Shown: piece after piece, positions 21,277-30,544 of the stretch | How the letters are laid out: the number at the start of each line of letters is the position of its first letter | How positions within the stretch are numbered: the stretch's first letter is position 1 | Source of the DNA: Actinomycetota bacterium | Lineage (GTDB): Bacteria > Actinomycetota > Thermoleophilia > Solirubrobacterales > 70-9 | Assembly: GCA_018268675.1 (NCBI GenBank) | Contig: JAFDWB010000095.1 | Location: 81,975 to 145,974 of the forward strand | Length of the DNA stretch: 64,000 bases | Direction: 5' to 3' | The notes under the pieces: model-generated | Seen by the model: only the letters and a program-made list of their open reading frames with translations | What the model was told of the DNA's origin: nothing | The model's database searches: none | Translations under genes and position numbers: made by a program

Positions 21277-22208
21277 GGGACGCCCGCGGGGGACAGCGCC
21301 AAGTGGAGTATCCGCTCAACCAATCCCTCGAAGCTCATCCCGGCGGCCTCGGCGGCCTGGGGGAGGAGGCTGGTGTCGGTGAGGCCGGGGATCGCGTTGG
21401 CCTCGAGGACCCAGGGGCCGTCGGCGCCGAGGATCAGGTCGACGCGGGCGAAGCCTTCGCAGCCGAGGGCGCGGCAGGTGGCGAGGGCGGCGTCGGTGAC
21501 CGCGGTGCGCTCGGTGGGGGAGAGGTCGGCGGGGCAGGCGAAGTCCGTGCGGCCGATCTCGTAGCGGGCCTCGAAGTCGTAGGGGTCGCCACCGACCGGC
21601 AGCGCCTCGACGACCGGCAGCGCCTCCCCGCCGAGCACGCTGACGGCGAGCTCGCGCCCGCCGACGAAGCGCTCCAGCATCACCCGGTCGTCGTAGGAGA
21701 AGGCGGCGACCAGGGCGCCGGGGACCTCGGCCGGGGCGGCGGCGAACTTGACCCCGAGCGAGGAGCCGCCGCGGCTCGGCTTGACCACGAGCGGGAAGCC
21801 GAGCGTGCCCTCGAGGTCGGCGAGCGCGTCGGCGGCGCCGAGGTCGCGGAAGGCCGTCTGGGTGAAGGCGAAGGAGTCCGGGGTGGGGATGCCCGCGGCG
21901 CGCATCGCCGCCTTCGCCATCACCTTGTCGATCGAGCGCGCGCAGGCGGCGGCGTCGGGGCCGGTGAAGGGAATGCCGAGGATCTCCAGCAGCTCCTGCG
22001 CGGTCCCGTCCTCGCCGCCGACCCCGTGCATGGCGACGAAGGCGACGTCGGGGCGCTCGGCGCGCAGGCGTTTCACCAGGTCGGCGCCGACGTCGATCGG
22101 CACCACCTCATGGCCGAGCCGGTCGAGCGCGTCCTCGACCCGGGCGCCGGAGCGGAGCGAGACGCCGCGCTCGAGCGACCGGCCGCCTTTGAGCACCGCG
22201 ACCTTCAC
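21273..22208 (-). CDS. ddl: D-alanine--D-alanine ligase
   Basis: A 311-residue ATP-grasp enzyme making the D-Ala-D-Ala end of peptidoglycan precursors. Visible motifs are GGRSLERGVSLRSG near the start, MHGVGGEDGTAQELLEILGIPFTG, KPSRGGSSLGV and the NAIPGLTDTSLLPQAA substrate loop. Its start overlaps the aminotransferase stop by 4 nt, suggesting one operon. Confidence 0.95.
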   Translation of the reverse strand: MKVAVLKGGRSLERGVSLRSGARVEDALDRLGHEVVPIDVGADLVKRLRAERPDVAFVAMHGVGGEDGTAQELLEILGIPFTGPDAAACARSIDKVMAKAAMRAAGIPTPDSFAFTQTAFRDLGAADALADLEGTLGFPLVVKPSRGGSSLGVKFAAAPAEVPGALVAAFSYDDRVMLERFVGGRELAVSVLGGEALPVVEALPVGGDPYDFEARYEIGRTDFACPADLSPTERTAVTDAALATCRALGCEGFARVDLILGADGPWVLEANAIPGLTDTSLLPQAAEAAGMSFEGLVERILHLALSPAGVP

Positions 22209-23578
22209 GCGCCCGCTTCCTTGCGCAGCGGCACGACGTTGCTGGTCGCCTCCTCGGCCGGCCCCTCGTCAACCGAGGACTCGGGGGCGTCCTCTGAAGG
22301 CGCCAGGGCCTTGTAGAGCTCGACCTGTTCGCTGATCACGCGTCCGATCCGGACGATCCCCTCGCGGATTTCCTCGTCCGTGACCCCGCTGAAGTTCAGC
22401 CGCATCGAGCTCTTCCCGCGCCCGTCCACGTACGCCGCCTGGCCGGGGACGAAGGCGACGTCGTTGCGCAGCGCCTTCGCCAGCAGGTCACCGGTGTCGA
22501 TGTAGCCGGGGAGCGTCGCCCAGATGAAGAGGCCCCCCTCGGGCTCGGTCCAGGTCGCGGCGGCGGGGAAGTGCTCGGTGAGGGCCGCCAGCATCGTGTC
22601 GCGCCGCCCGCGGTAGAGCTCGACCAGGTCCGCGACGTAGCGCCGCCAGCCGCCTTCGGCGAAGTACTGGCGGACGAAGAACTGGGTGAGGGTGGAGGTG
22701 CAGAGGTCGGTGGCGCCCTTGCCGAGGACCACTTTCTCCAGCACCGGCGGCGGCGCCACGACCCAGCCGAGGCGGATCCCGGGGGAGAGGATCTTCGAGA
22801 ACGTCCCCAGGTAGACGACGAAGTCGCCGCCGTCGAGCTGGTAGAGCGTCGGCAGCGCCTCGCCGCCGTAGCGGAGCATCCCGTAGGGGTTGTCCTCGAC
22901 CACGAGCAGCTCGTGCAGCTGCGCCAGCTCGACCAGGCGCGCCCGGCGCTCGAGCGAGAGTGTGACCCCGCCGGGGTTCTGGAAGCTCGGCACCGTGTAG
23001 ACGAACTTCGGCCGCCGCCCCTCCGCCTTGAGCTCGTCGAGGAGCGCTTCCAGCAGGTCGATCCGCATCCCCTCGCCGTCCATCTCGACCTGGCGGACGT
23101 CGGCCTGGTAGCTGCAGAAGACCGGCACCGCGCCGGGGTAGGTCGGGGCCTCGCAGATCACCACGTCGCCCGGGTCGACCAGGGTCTTGGTGACGAGGTC
23201 GATCGCCTGCTGGCCGCCGGTGGTGACGACGATGTCGTCGGGGTCGGGCAGCATTCCCTCGCCCGCCATCACCTCGACGATGCAGTCCTTCGTCTCGTCG
23301 AAGCCCTCGGTCGGCCCGTACTGGAGCGCCGCCGCCGCCGACTCCTGGGCGATCCGGGTCATCTGCGCGGCGAAGCTCTGCGGCGGGAAGGTCGAGGTGT
23401 CGGGGAGGCCGCCCGCCAGCGAGATCACTTCCGGGCGCGCGGTCACCGCCATCAGGTCGCGCATCGCCGAGGACCGCATCACGGTGGTGCGCTCGGCGAA
23501 GAGGCCCGCGTAACGCTCGAGGTCCCGGGTCGAGGTGTGGGCGCGGCGTCTGTGTGGCGGCTGCGGAACCTCGGTCAT
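22205..23578 (-). CDS. PLP-dependent class I/II aminotransferase
   Basis: A 457-residue fold-type I aminotransferase of the 2-aminoadipate/MocR-domain type: ISLAGGLPDTSTFP, QYGPTEGFDETKD, TTGGQQAIDLV, VPSFQNPGGVT, and the PLP lysine in GTFSKILSPGIRLGWV. The C-terminal 40 residues are a non-conserved acidic tail. I chose the ATG at 23578 (MTEVPQPP); upstream in-frame codons are possible. Being upstream of ddl it could be used in D-Ala or amino-acid metabolism, but substrate cannot be read. Confidence 0.88.
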   Translation of the reverse strand: MTEVPQPPHRRRAHTSTRDLERYAGLFAERTTVMRSSAMRDLMAVTARPEVISLAGGLPDTSTFPPQSFAAQMTRIAQESAAAALQYGPTEGFDETKDCIVEVMAGEGMLPDPDDIVVTTGGQQAIDLVTKTLVDPGDVVICEAPTYPGAVPVFCSYQADVRQVEMDGEGMRIDLLEALLDELKAEGRRPKFVYTVPSFQNPGGVTLSLERRARLVELAQLHELLVVEDNPYGMLRYGGEALPTLYQLDGGDFVVYLGTFSKILSPGIRLGWVVAPPPVLEKVVLGKGATDLCTSTLTQFFVRQYFAEGGWRRYVADLVELYRGRRDTMLAALTEHFPAAATWTEPEGGLFIWATLPGYIDTGDLLAKALRNDVAFVPGQAAYVDGRGKSSMRLNFSGVTDEEIREGIVRIGRVISEQVELYKALAPSEDAPESSVDEGPAEEATSNVVPLRKEAGA

Positions 23579-23600
23579 GCGGGAAGTGTGGCGGATTGCC

Positions 23601-24038
23601 ATGAACACCCTCGCACCGTTAGGTTTCCCGGTCGTGCATTTGCTTCAGGACCTCGGCATCGGCTTCGCGATCGGCATGCTCGCCGGCACCACCGGCACGC
23701 AGGGCGGCGCCCGCGGGCGGATGGTCCTGCTCGCCGCGGTCGTCGGGCTGGTCGTCGGCCTGCTGATCGACGGGCTGGTCGGCGCGATCATCGCCGCGGT
23801 CGGCGCCGGCGCGGCCTGCCTGGTGATCTCCGACCTCGTCTTCGGCGCCTCCCGCCGCGAGGGCAGCGGCGCCGGGGCGCTCGGCTTCATCGTCGCGCTC
23901 GCCGCGCTGATCGTGCTGGCGATCTCGCTGCTGGTGCCGATCGCCGTGATCGTCGTCGCGATCGCGCTGATCTGGCTCGGGTACAGTCGCCACCGCCGCT
24001 CGCAGCGCAAACACGCGGGCCTCCGCGTCCTCCGCTGA
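23601..24038 (+). CDS. small membrane protein of unknown function
   Basis: A 145-residue, glycine/alanine-rich protein with about four hydrophobic segments, including a glycine-zipper-like stretch (AIGMLAGTTGTQGGARG), and a basic C-terminus (SRHRRSQRKHAGLRVLR). The ATG at 23601 is only 22 bp from the divergent aminotransferase start, so the two must share a compact promoter region or one start is wrong. I recognise no family. Confidence 0.6.
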   Translation: MNTLAPLGFPVVHLLQDLGIGFAIGMLAGTTGTQGGARGRMVLLAAVVGLVVGLLIDGLVGAIIAAVGAGAACLVISDLVFGASRREGSGAGALGFIVALAALIVLAISLLVPIAVIVVAIALIWLGYSRHRRSQRKHAGLRVLR

Positions 24039-24086
24039 CCGATCGCCGACGGCCGAGGCCCGCCGTCCACGATCATGGAGGCAGCG

Positions 24087-25622
24087 ATGCCCGGCGAGCG
24101 CCGCAAGAAGCTGATCCTCACCTACGTCGACTCGCTGCGCACCGACATGCTGCGGGCCGCGATCGAGGCGGGCCGCGCGCCCAACTTCGGCGCCCTGGTC
24201 GAGCGCGGCGTGCTGGTCGAGGAGTGCGTCTCGAGCTTCCCCTCCGTGACCCCGGTCGCCTGTGCGGAGATGGTCACCGGGGTGGGTGCCGACGGCCACT
24301 GGATCAGCGGCATGAACTGGTATCACCGGCTCGAGCGGCGCTACGTCGAGTACGGCTCCTCGCTCGAGGCGACCCGCGCCGTCGGCGTCTTCCGCGCCCT
24401 CTATGACCTCGTCTACAACATGAACCTGGCGCACCTGAGCCCGGAGATCGAGACGTTGTGGGAGCAGCTCGACGACTCCGGCGCGCGCACGGCCTGCACG
24501 CCGTTCCTGATCTACCGCGGCCGGCACCGCCACGAAGTCTCGCTCGACGGGCTGCTGCGGCGGGCGGTGGACGCGACCCGGCTGAAGTTCCGCCACCACA
24601 CCTGGGGGCCGGCCGAGCTCTTCTACGGCGACCTCTACGCGAGTCGCGAGGTCCCCTGCAAGTCGACCTCGATCCCCGGCGTCCGCGACCCCTACGCCGC
24701 CTGCTGCGCGGTCGAGCTGATGAAGGAGGACGGCTTCGACTTCCTCCTGCTCTCGCTGCCCGACAACGACAACTACTCGCACCGGCACGGGCCGGAGGCC
24801 TCGGTCGAGTCGATCGCGCGTGCCGACGAGTGCTTCGGCACGCTGGTCGAGGAGGCGGGCGGGATCGAGCCCTTCCTCGACGGGCACGCGGTGATCCTGC
24901 TCGCCGACCACGCGCAGACCGCGGTCGAGCGCGGCCTGCCGCTGGCCGAGATCCTCGGTGCCGAGTGGTCGGTGCTGCAGCCCTCCGACGACCGGCCGGA
25001 GCTGGCTCAGCTCGCGGTGAGCCCGACCGGCCGCGCCGCCCACGTCTACCTGCTGCCGGGGGAGGGGGAGCGGGCCGACCCGGCGGCGGTAGGGGAGAGG
25101 CTCGCGGAGATCGAGGGGGTCGACCTGGTCTGCCGGCTGCTCGACACCGAGGGGGCGCCGCTCTACCGGCCCGAGCCGGGGATGCCGGCGGCGGGCGGCG
25201 AGTGGGCGACGGTCGAGCGGGCGGGGGAGCGGGTGCGCTTCCGGCCCGGGGAGGGGGTCGCCGACCTGCGCGGGGGGAGCTGGGAGGTCGAGGGGGAGCT
25301 CGGCGTGCTCGCGGCGCGGGTCGAGGACGGCTGGCTGCGGAGCGACGCCTACCCCGATCCGCTGCAGCGCGTCTGGTCGGCGTTGACCGCGCCGCACTCG
25401 GGCGACTGGGTGCTCTCGCTCGCCGCCGGGTACGAGGCGGTCGACTGGGGTGGCACCAGCCACGCGGGCGGCGGCAGCCACGGGGCCCTCGCCGCCGGGG
25501 ACAGCCTCGGGCCGCTGCTGTTCGTCGGCTGTGGGCCGCAGTCGGCGGCGGCGCGGGAGCAGTGGAGCCTCCGCGACGTCACCCCGGCGATCCTCACCCA
25601 CTTCGGCCTGGGCGCGGGTTGA
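24087..25622 (+). CDS. alkaline phosphatase-superfamily phosphodiesterase
   Basis: A 511-residue type I phosphodiesterase/nucleotide pyrophosphatase-like enzyme. The N-terminus has the metal aspartate in LTYVDSLRTDML and the nucleophile threonine in FPSVTPVACAEM; later metal ligands are in LPDNDNYSHRHG and ILLADHAQTAV, and a final GTSHAGGGSHG. Substrate is unknown. An ATG at 24087 with GGAGG 5 nt upstream sets the start. There is no signal peptide, and the glutamates are GAG. It overlaps the next gene by 1 nt (TGATG). Confidence 0.85.
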   Translation: MPGERRKKLILTYVDSLRTDMLRAAIEAGRAPNFGALVERGVLVEECVSSFPSVTPVACAEMVTGVGADGHWISGMNWYHRLERRYVEYGSSLEATRAVGVFRALYDLVYNMNLAHLSPEIETLWEQLDDSGARTACTPFLIYRGRHRHEVSLDGLLRRAVDATRLKFRHHTWGPAELFYGDLYASREVPCKSTSIPGVRDPYAACCAVELMKEDGFDFLLLSLPDNDNYSHRHGPEASVESIARADECFGTLVEEAGGIEPFLDGHAVILLADHAQTAVERGLPLAEILGAEWSVLQPSDDRPELAQLAVSPTGRAAHVYLLPGEGERADPAAVGERLAEIEGVDLVCRLLDTEGAPLYRPEPGMPAAGGEWATVERAGERVRFRPGEGVADLRGGSWEVEGELGVLAARVEDGWLRSDAYPDPLQRVWSALTAPHSGDWVLSLAAGYEAVDWGGTSHAGGGSHGALAAGDSLGPLLFVGCGPQSAAAREQWSLRDVTPAILTHFGLGAG

Positions 25623-27307
25623 TGGCGCGGCGCGGCGCGGCGGGCCGGCGAGTGGGGGTCGCGCTCCTCCTCCTCGCGCTGGCGCTGCTGCTGCCGGGTG
25701 CCGCGGGGGCGGCGAAGACCGAAGAGCCCGCCCCGGGCGACATCGGCTCGCAGCGCGCGATCCAGGCCGCCGCCAAGGACCCGAACGTCCTGAAGGAAGA
25801 ACGCGTGCACCCCGACCTGGCGCCGAGCGCCGCCTACAAGCACGAAAAATGGGAAGTCGGCTGGTTCGAAGGCGAACGCGAGTACGTGCTCGTGATGGTC
25901 GACCCGAAGACCGGCGAGGTGACCGAATCGTGGACCGGCTACCAGGTCGCCTGGGAAATGGCGCGCGGCTACTCGGGCGAGTTCGCCCACTCGCTGAACT
26001 CACCGCTGATCTGGCTGCCGCTCTGCGCCGTCTTCCTCGTCGGCCTGTTCGACTGGCGGCGGTGGCGGCGCGTCGCCAACCTCGACCTGCTGGTGTTGCT
26101 CGGCTTCGGCGTCTCCCACATCTTCTTCAACCTGGGGAACATCGGCCTCTCGGTCCCGCTCGCCTACCCGGTGTTGGTCTACCTCCTGGTGCGGTCTCTG
26201 TGGGTGGGGTTCCGCGGAGGCGGCGCCGGGCTGCGGCCGGTGTGGCCGACGATGTGGCTGCTGGTCGCGGCACTCTTCCTGATGGGCTTCCGGGTGGGGC
26301 TGAACATGGCCGACGCGGGGGCGATCGACGTCGGCTACGCGGGCGTGGTCGGCGCCGACAAGATCGCCCACGGCGAACCGCTCTACGGCAACTTCCCCAA
26401 GGACATCAGCTCCGGCGACACCTACGGCCCGGTCAACTACCTCGCCTACGTCCCGTTCGAGCGGATCTGGCCCTACTCGGGCGAATGGGACACCCTGCCC
26501 GCCGCCCACGGCGCCTCGATCGCCTTCGACATCGCCACCTTCGTCCTCCTCCTGGTCCTCGGCATCCGCATCCGCCCGGGGCCGCCGGGGCGCCGCCTCG
26601 CGGCGATCCTCGCCTTCGGCTGGGCCGCCTTTCCCTACACCGCCTACGTCCTCGAGTCCGACTCCAACGACTCGCTCATCGCCGCCTTGCTGGTGCTGAC
26701 CTTGGTGCTCCTGGCGAAGCCTTTCTGGCGCGGAGTCAGCCTGTCCCTCGCCACCTGGGCGAAGTTCGTCCCCTTGATGCTCGCCCCCATGCTCCTGACC
26801 TACCACCCGAGCCCCTGCCCGGGTTCCCGCCGCAAAGCCATGATCCTGTTCGCCCTTGGTTTCGCGGCGGTCACGGTCGTCGTCATGGCCTGGCCCGCGA
26901 TCGACCCCGGCTTGAAGGTCTTCTACGAACGCACGATCGCCGCCCAGGCCGGCCGCACCTCCCCGTTCAGCATCTGGGGCCAGGACGAATCCCTCGAACC
27001 GATCCGCATCGCGATCCTCGCCGCCACCGGCGTCCTGGCGATCGCCCTCGCCTTCGTCCCCCGGCGGAAGTCCCTGCTCCAGGTGGCGGCGCTCTCGGCG
27101 GCGCTCCTGCTCGGCGTGCAGATCACGCTCCACCACTGGTTCTACCTCTACATCGTCTGGTTCTTCCCGCTGCTGCTGGTCGCCCTGGCGCTGCTCGAGC
27201 CGACCGAGGAGCCGGAGGACCCGCCGACGATCAGGTGGCCGATCAGGCGGCGGCGGGAGCCGGAACCATCACCGGCTCGATCGCGTCCGCCAGTCCCTGC
27301 GGGTTGA
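25622..27307 (+). CDS. polytopic membrane protein, GT87/DUF2029-like, with N-terminal extracytoplasmic domain
   Basis: A 561-residue protein with a signal-like first segment, an extracytoplasmic region of about 90 residues, then roughly ten membrane segments. ESDSNDSLIAALLV and SLATWAKFVPLMLAP resemble membrane mannosyltransferases of the GT87 group, which use polyprenyl-phosphate sugars; this is a family resemblance, not proof. The extracytoplasmic N-terminal region uses mostly GAA for Glu, while the cytoplasmic tail LEPTEEPEDP uses only GAG. The 3' end overlaps the convergent ymdB gene by 65 bp. Confidence 0.75.
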   Translation: MARRGAAGRRVGVALLLLALALLLPGAAGAAKTEEPAPGDIGSQRAIQAAAKDPNVLKEERVHPDLAPSAAYKHEKWEVGWFEGEREYVLVMVDPKTGEVTESWTGYQVAWEMARGYSGEFAHSLNSPLIWLPLCAVFLVGLFDWRRWRRVANLDLLVLLGFGVSHIFFNLGNIGLSVPLAYPVLVYLLVRSLWVGFRGGGAGLRPVWPTMWLLVAALFLMGFRVGLNMADAGAIDVGYAGVVGADKIAHGEPLYGNFPKDISSGDTYGPVNYLAYVPFERIWPYSGEWDTLPAAHGASIAFDIATFVLLLVLGIRIRPGPPGRRLAAILAFGWAAFPYTAYVLESDSNDSLIAALLVLTLVLLAKPFWRGVSLSLATWAKFVPLMLAPMLLTYHPSPCPGSRRKAMILFALGFAAVTVVVMAWPAIDPGLKVFYERTIAAQAGRTSPFSIWGQDESLEPIRIAILAATGVLAIALAFVPRRKSLLQVAALSAALLLGVQITLHHWFYLYIVWFFPLLLVALALLEPTEEPEDPPTIRWPIRRRREPEPSPARSRPPVPAG

Positions 27308-28022
27308 CGTCGACCACGGCGCCCATCACCCAGACGTCCTCGTCGGCGGTCTCGAAGCGGGTCGGCATCTGGGTGATCAGGGCGCCGAGCGCGTCCTCGA
27401 TCCGCACCCCGAGGATGCTCTGGCGGGCGCCGGTCATGCCGACGTCGGAAATGAACGCGGTGCCCTTCGGGAGCACGCGGCCGTCGGCGGTGGGGACGTG
27501 GGTGTGGGTGCCGAGCACCGCGGCGACGCGGCCGTCGAGGTGCCAGCCCATCGCCACCTTCTCGCTGGTCACCTCGGCGTGAAAGTCGACGATCACCGCG
27601 TCGGCATCGAGTCGCTCGAGGATCGCGTCGACGGTGTCGAAGGGCGAGCGGGCGACTTTGAGCCCGACCGCGCCGCTGAGGTTGACGACGCCGACCCGCA
27701 TGCCACCCGCCTCGACCACCGTGTGGCCGCGGCCCGGGTTGCCGGTCGGGTAGTTGGCGGGGCGGATCACCCGCTCCGCGCGTTCGAGGAACGGGTAGGC
27801 GTCGCGGTGGCGGTAGACGTGGTTGCCGGTCGTGATCACCGCGGCGCCGGTGTCGAAGATGTCGTTGGCGGTGCGCTCGGTGATCCCCATCCCGCCCGCC
27901 GAGTTCTCGCCGTTGACGACGATCAGGTCCGGCGCATACCGCTCCCGCAGCGAGGGCATCGTCTCCCGCAGCCCCCGCCTGCCGGGCCCCCCGACCACGT
28001 CGCCGATGAAGAGCAGCCGCAT
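27243..28022 (-). CDS. YmdB-family metallophosphoesterase
   Basis: A 259-residue TIGR00282-type protein: MRLLFIGDVVGGPGRRGL, VVNGENSAGGMGIT, TTGNHVYRH, IVDFHAEVTSEKVAM, GTHTHVPTAD. Metal ligands of the di-iron/manganese site are all present. YmdB is a 2',3'-cyclic nucleotide phosphodiesterase affecting biofilm and RNA turnover in Bacillus. ATG at 28022; divergent from the next gene with about 14 bp between starts. Confidence 0.9.
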   Translation of the reverse strand: MRLLFIGDVVGGPGRRGLRETMPSLRERYAPDLIVVNGENSAGGMGITERTANDIFDTGAAVITTGNHVYRHRDAYPFLERAERVIRPANYPTGNPGRGHTVVEAGGMRVGVVNLSGAVGLKVARSPFDTVDAILERLDADAVIVDFHAEVTSEKVAMGWHLDGRVAAVLGTHTHVPTADGRVLPKGTAFISDVGMTGARQSILGVRIEDALGALITQMPTRFETADEDVWVMGAVVDVNPQGLADAIEPVMVPAPAAA

Positions 28023-28036
28023 GGCGCGACTCTAAG

Positions 28037-28723
28037 GTGCGAAGCGTGGCGGCGCGGCCCGACACCGACGAGCTGGTCCGGCGGGCGCTCGCCTATCCGT
28101 ACGGACCGCCGACGGGGTCGTTCGTCCAGGTCGGGGACCGCACGCTGCCGGTGCCGCCGGAGGGGGTCGACGTCGAAGGGCGGCGGGCGCTGCTCGCCTA
28201 CGGGGCGAACGCATCGCCCGCGGCGCTGTCTCGCAAGCTGGCCGACCTGCCGCCCGCGCCGCTCCCGGTGCTGCGGATCGCGCTCGGTGGCTGGGACGTC
28301 GTCTACTCGGCGCACATCACCCGCTACGGCACCGTCCCGGCCGCGGTCGTCCCCAGCCCCGGCACGGTCGCGAGCGTCCACCTCGCCTTCCCCGACGACG
28401 AGCAGCTCGCGACCCTGGCGGCGACCGAGGGCGAGAACTACCGGCTCGAGCGGCTGGTCGACTACTCCGCCGCCCTCGAGGTCGGGGGAGAGCCCCCGCC
28501 CGAGATCGACGCCTTCGTCAGCATCTTCGGCCCGCTGCCCCTCGACGGCGCGCCGGTCGCCCTCGCCGCGATCCCCGCCCGCGACCGCGCCTTCCCCGAG
28601 CTCTCGACCCCCGCGATGATCGACCGCGTCCGCGCCGCCCTCCGTCCCGACCTCACGGTCCCCGAGTTCGTCCTCGAACAGATCGCCCGCGGCGGTATGT
28701 GCCCGCTTCCGGCGCTGGGGTAG
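28037..28723 (+). CDS. unknown protein, gamma-glutamylcyclotransferase-like N-terminal motif
   Basis: A 228-residue cytosolic protein. LLAYGANASPAALSRKL resembles the YGSN substrate loop of gamma-glutamylcyclotransferase-fold enzymes, and the spacing of the following strands fits loosely. The GTG at 28037 or 28046 could start it. Glutamates are GAG. I would not assign an enzymatic function. Confidence 0.6.
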   Translation: MRSVAARPDTDELVRRALAYPYGPPTGSFVQVGDRTLPVPPEGVDVEGRRALLAYGANASPAALSRKLADLPPAPLPVLRIALGGWDVVYSAHITRYGTVPAAVVPSPGTVASVHLAFPDDEQLATLAATEGENYRLERLVDYSAALEVGGEPPPEIDAFVSIFGPLPLDGAPVALAAIPARDRAFPELSTPAMIDRVRAALRPDLTVPEFVLEQIARGGMCPLPALG

Positions 28724-28745
28724 CCGGCGCCCGGGGAAGGGACGA

Positions 28746-28797
28746 CGGCCGTCTCGGCCACGACCCTGGCAGGCTGTGGCCGTGGCCGAGACGGCCG
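28746..28797 (+). repeat. hairpin family 2, copy 1 (loop CCTGGCAGGCTGTG)
   Basis: Perfect 17-bp arms (28746-28762 and 28781-28797) enclose an 18-nt loop containing CCTGGCAGGCTGTG. The loop is shared with the copies at 29109 and 63516, but the inner stem differs (the stem reads CGTCTCGGCCACG here versus CGTCTCATGGGGG there), so pairing is kept while sequence changes. Confidence 0.75.
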
Positions 28798-28838
28798 GGT
28801 CTGTGGGAAGAGGAGGAAGGGTCGCGGGGGAGGGGGGG

Positions 28839-28865
28839 GTGACGGGAGCCGCACGGGACCGTCAC
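28839..28865. repeat. 7-bp hairpin with 13-nt loop
   Basis: GTGACGG (28839-28845) pairs with CCGTCAC (28859-28865) around GAGCCGCACGGGA. It is short and could be chance in GC-rich DNA, but it lies among larger hairpins. Confidence 0.35.
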
Positions 28866-28954
28866 CGAAGTGGGACCTCGTCCTCGTCGGGAACGCGGTC
28901 GGCCGGGAAAAGAGGAGGTCGTCACGGTTCCTCCCGTCTTCTTCAGACGCTCGA

Positions 28955-29008
28955 GACGCGCTGCAACGATAAGTGTCGCTATGGCGACCTGAATCCTTGC
29001 AGCGCGTC
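28955..29008. repeat. 12-bp hairpin with nested stem
   Basis: GACGCGCTGCAA (28955-28966) pairs with TTGCAGCGCGTC (28997-29008). The 30-nt loop contains a second stem, GTCGC-tatg-GCGAC (28975-28988), flanked by CGATAAGT and CTGAATCC. No second copy was seen in the window. Confidence 0.6.
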
Positions 29009-29108
29009 CAGGGCCCTCGATCCCGGCCCCGCCACCGGGCGCCCTGTCGCCTCTCTCGCAAGGGACGACTTCCTCCGTCCCTCCGCCCGCTCCCTCACGA
29101 ACCCCTCA

Positions 29109-29167
29109 CGTCCTGGGCGTCTCATGGGGGCACAGCCTGCCAGGACCCCCATGAGACGCGCAGGACG
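29109..29167 (-). repeat. hairpin family 2, copy 2
   Basis: Arms 29109-29130 and 29146-29167 pair over 22 positions with one mismatch, around the reverse complement of CCTGGCAGGCTGTG. Together with about 15-20 flanking bases on each side it is nearly identical to the inverted copy at 63516-63575, 34 kb away. Confidence 0.8.
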
Positions 29168-29189
29168 CACCTCGGACGGCCGCACCCCT

Positions 29190-30542
29190 CTAAACCCGCG
29201 CGAACCTGCGCAAGGCGAGCCGTGCGATCAGGGCGTAGGCGACGCCGAGGATCGCCAGGTGCAGGAGGGGGGCGCCGAGGCTGCCGTTGCCGGCTTCGAG
29301 CGCCGCGGTGAGCGCTTCCAGCGCCGGCTTGAACGGGAAGATCGCGGCGATCAGCTTGATCACGTCGTAGAGGCCCGCGCCGACCGTGCCGGAGGGGACG
29401 AGCGAGAGGAAGGCGACCGGCAGGGTCACCATGAAGGCGAGGAGGGAGACGGCGCGCACCTCGCGAGCGGCCGCGCCGAGGGCCGCGCCCGCGGCCGCCA
29501 GGGATGCGCCGCCGACCACGATCGCCGCCAGCCAGAGCCCGAAGCGCCCCCATTCCAGCGGCACGAAGATCTGCAGGCCCGCCAGCATCAGCACGGTCAC
29601 GACGAGGCCGACCGCGACGCCGAGGAGGATCTTCTCGCCCAGCAGCGCCTCGGTCGAGACGAGGCCGCGGGTGAGTCGCGGGTAGGCGTTCTCCTCGCGC
29701 TCCAGGGCGAGCGACCCGGCGACCAGGAGGACCGCGACGAAGGCCAGGGTGAGGGTCGCGGCGACGGCGACCGCGAAAGTTTCGAGCGGCGGCGCGGAGC
29801 CGCCGACCGCGACCTTCTCGACCCGGATCGGCTGCGCCAGCCGGTTGATCAGCGGCCCGGCGATGTCGAGGTTCTCGCTCGCCTGGGTGGCGAATTCGGT
29901 GACCTCGGAGAGTGCCGCGCGCAGCGGCCCGCGCGGCAGTGCCGGTTCGATCGCTTCGAGGATGCGGGCGCTCGCCTGCAGGCCGAGGACGTGGACCGCC
30001 CCCGCGAGCACCGGCAGGTTGCCGCCCTTGATCACCAGGTTCAGGTACTTGCCGCCTTCGACCGCGATCCGCTTCGCCAGCGCCAGATTCGCCTGCGCGA
30101 GCAGCGCTTCGATCCGGTCGTCGACCGCGGCCGCCTTCAACGGGTCGGATTCGTTGACCAGCACTTCGACCTTCGGCGTGCCCGGCGCGAGGGTGGAGAG
30201 GGAGTTGATCTTGTTCACCAGGTCTTCGGGCAGGACCAGCGCCGCGAGCACGTCCCCCGATTCGACCTTGGCCACGGCTTCCTGGCGCGAGTGGACGTGG
30301 ACGCATTCGACCCGGCTGCAGATCCGCCGCTGGACGTTGGCCGAGGGGAGCTTCGTGCCGCTGAGGCTGACCCGGGCGTTGTCGGGGACTTCGTTCAGCA
30401 GCGCGACCCGCGGCCTTTCCGGCCCGCCCGAGATCGCGAGGCCCACGAGCACCGCGATCAGCACCGGGTAGAGCACCAGCAGGGCCGCCTGGAGCGGCGA
30501 GCGGCGGAGGATCTGCAGATCCTTCAGCAGCAGCCAGCGCAC
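29190..30542 (-). CDS. ABC-2 type transporter permease with large extracytoplasmic domain
   Basis: A 450-residue permease: one N-terminal membrane segment (LQAALLVLYPVLIAVLVGLA), an extracytoplasmic domain of about 225 residues, then five or six membrane segments, the ABC-2/NodJ-YhgE layout. GTG at 30542, 2 nt after the ATPase stop region, so they form one exporter operon. Glutamates in the extracytoplasmic domain are almost all GAA; those in the cytoplasmic stretch LALEREENAYPRL...TEALLGEK are all GAG. Exported substrate unknown. Confidence 0.85.
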   Translation of the reverse strand: MRWLLLKDLQILRRSPLQAALLVLYPVLIAVLVGLAISGGPERPRVALLNEVPDNARVSLSGTKLPSANVQRRICSRVECVHVHSRQEAVAKVESGDVLAALVLPEDLVNKINSLSTLAPGTPKVEVLVNESDPLKAAAVDDRIEALLAQANLALAKRIAVEGGKYLNLVIKGGNLPVLAGAVHVLGLQASARILEAIEPALPRGPLRAALSEVTEFATQASENLDIAGPLINRLAQPIRVEKVAVGGSAPPLETFAVAVAATLTLAFVAVLLVAGSLALEREENAYPRLTRGLVSTEALLGEKILLGVAVGLVVTVLMLAGLQIFVPLEWGRFGLWLAAIVVGGASLAAAGAALGAAAREVRAVSLLAFMVTLPVAFLSLVPSGTVGAGLYDVIKLIAAIFPFKPALEALTAALEAGNGSLGAPLLHLAILGVAYALIARLALRRFARV

Positions 30543-30544
30543 GC

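Larger units (their letters stand above)
28724..29189. other. 466-base gene-free gap with four hairpins
   Basis: No plausible gene is visible between the GGCT-like gene and the convergent ABC permease gene. The gap holds hairpins at 28746-28797, 28839-28865, 28955-29008 and 29109-29167. Two of these share the CCTGGCAGGCTGTG loop also seen at 63516-63575. Confidence 0.65.
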
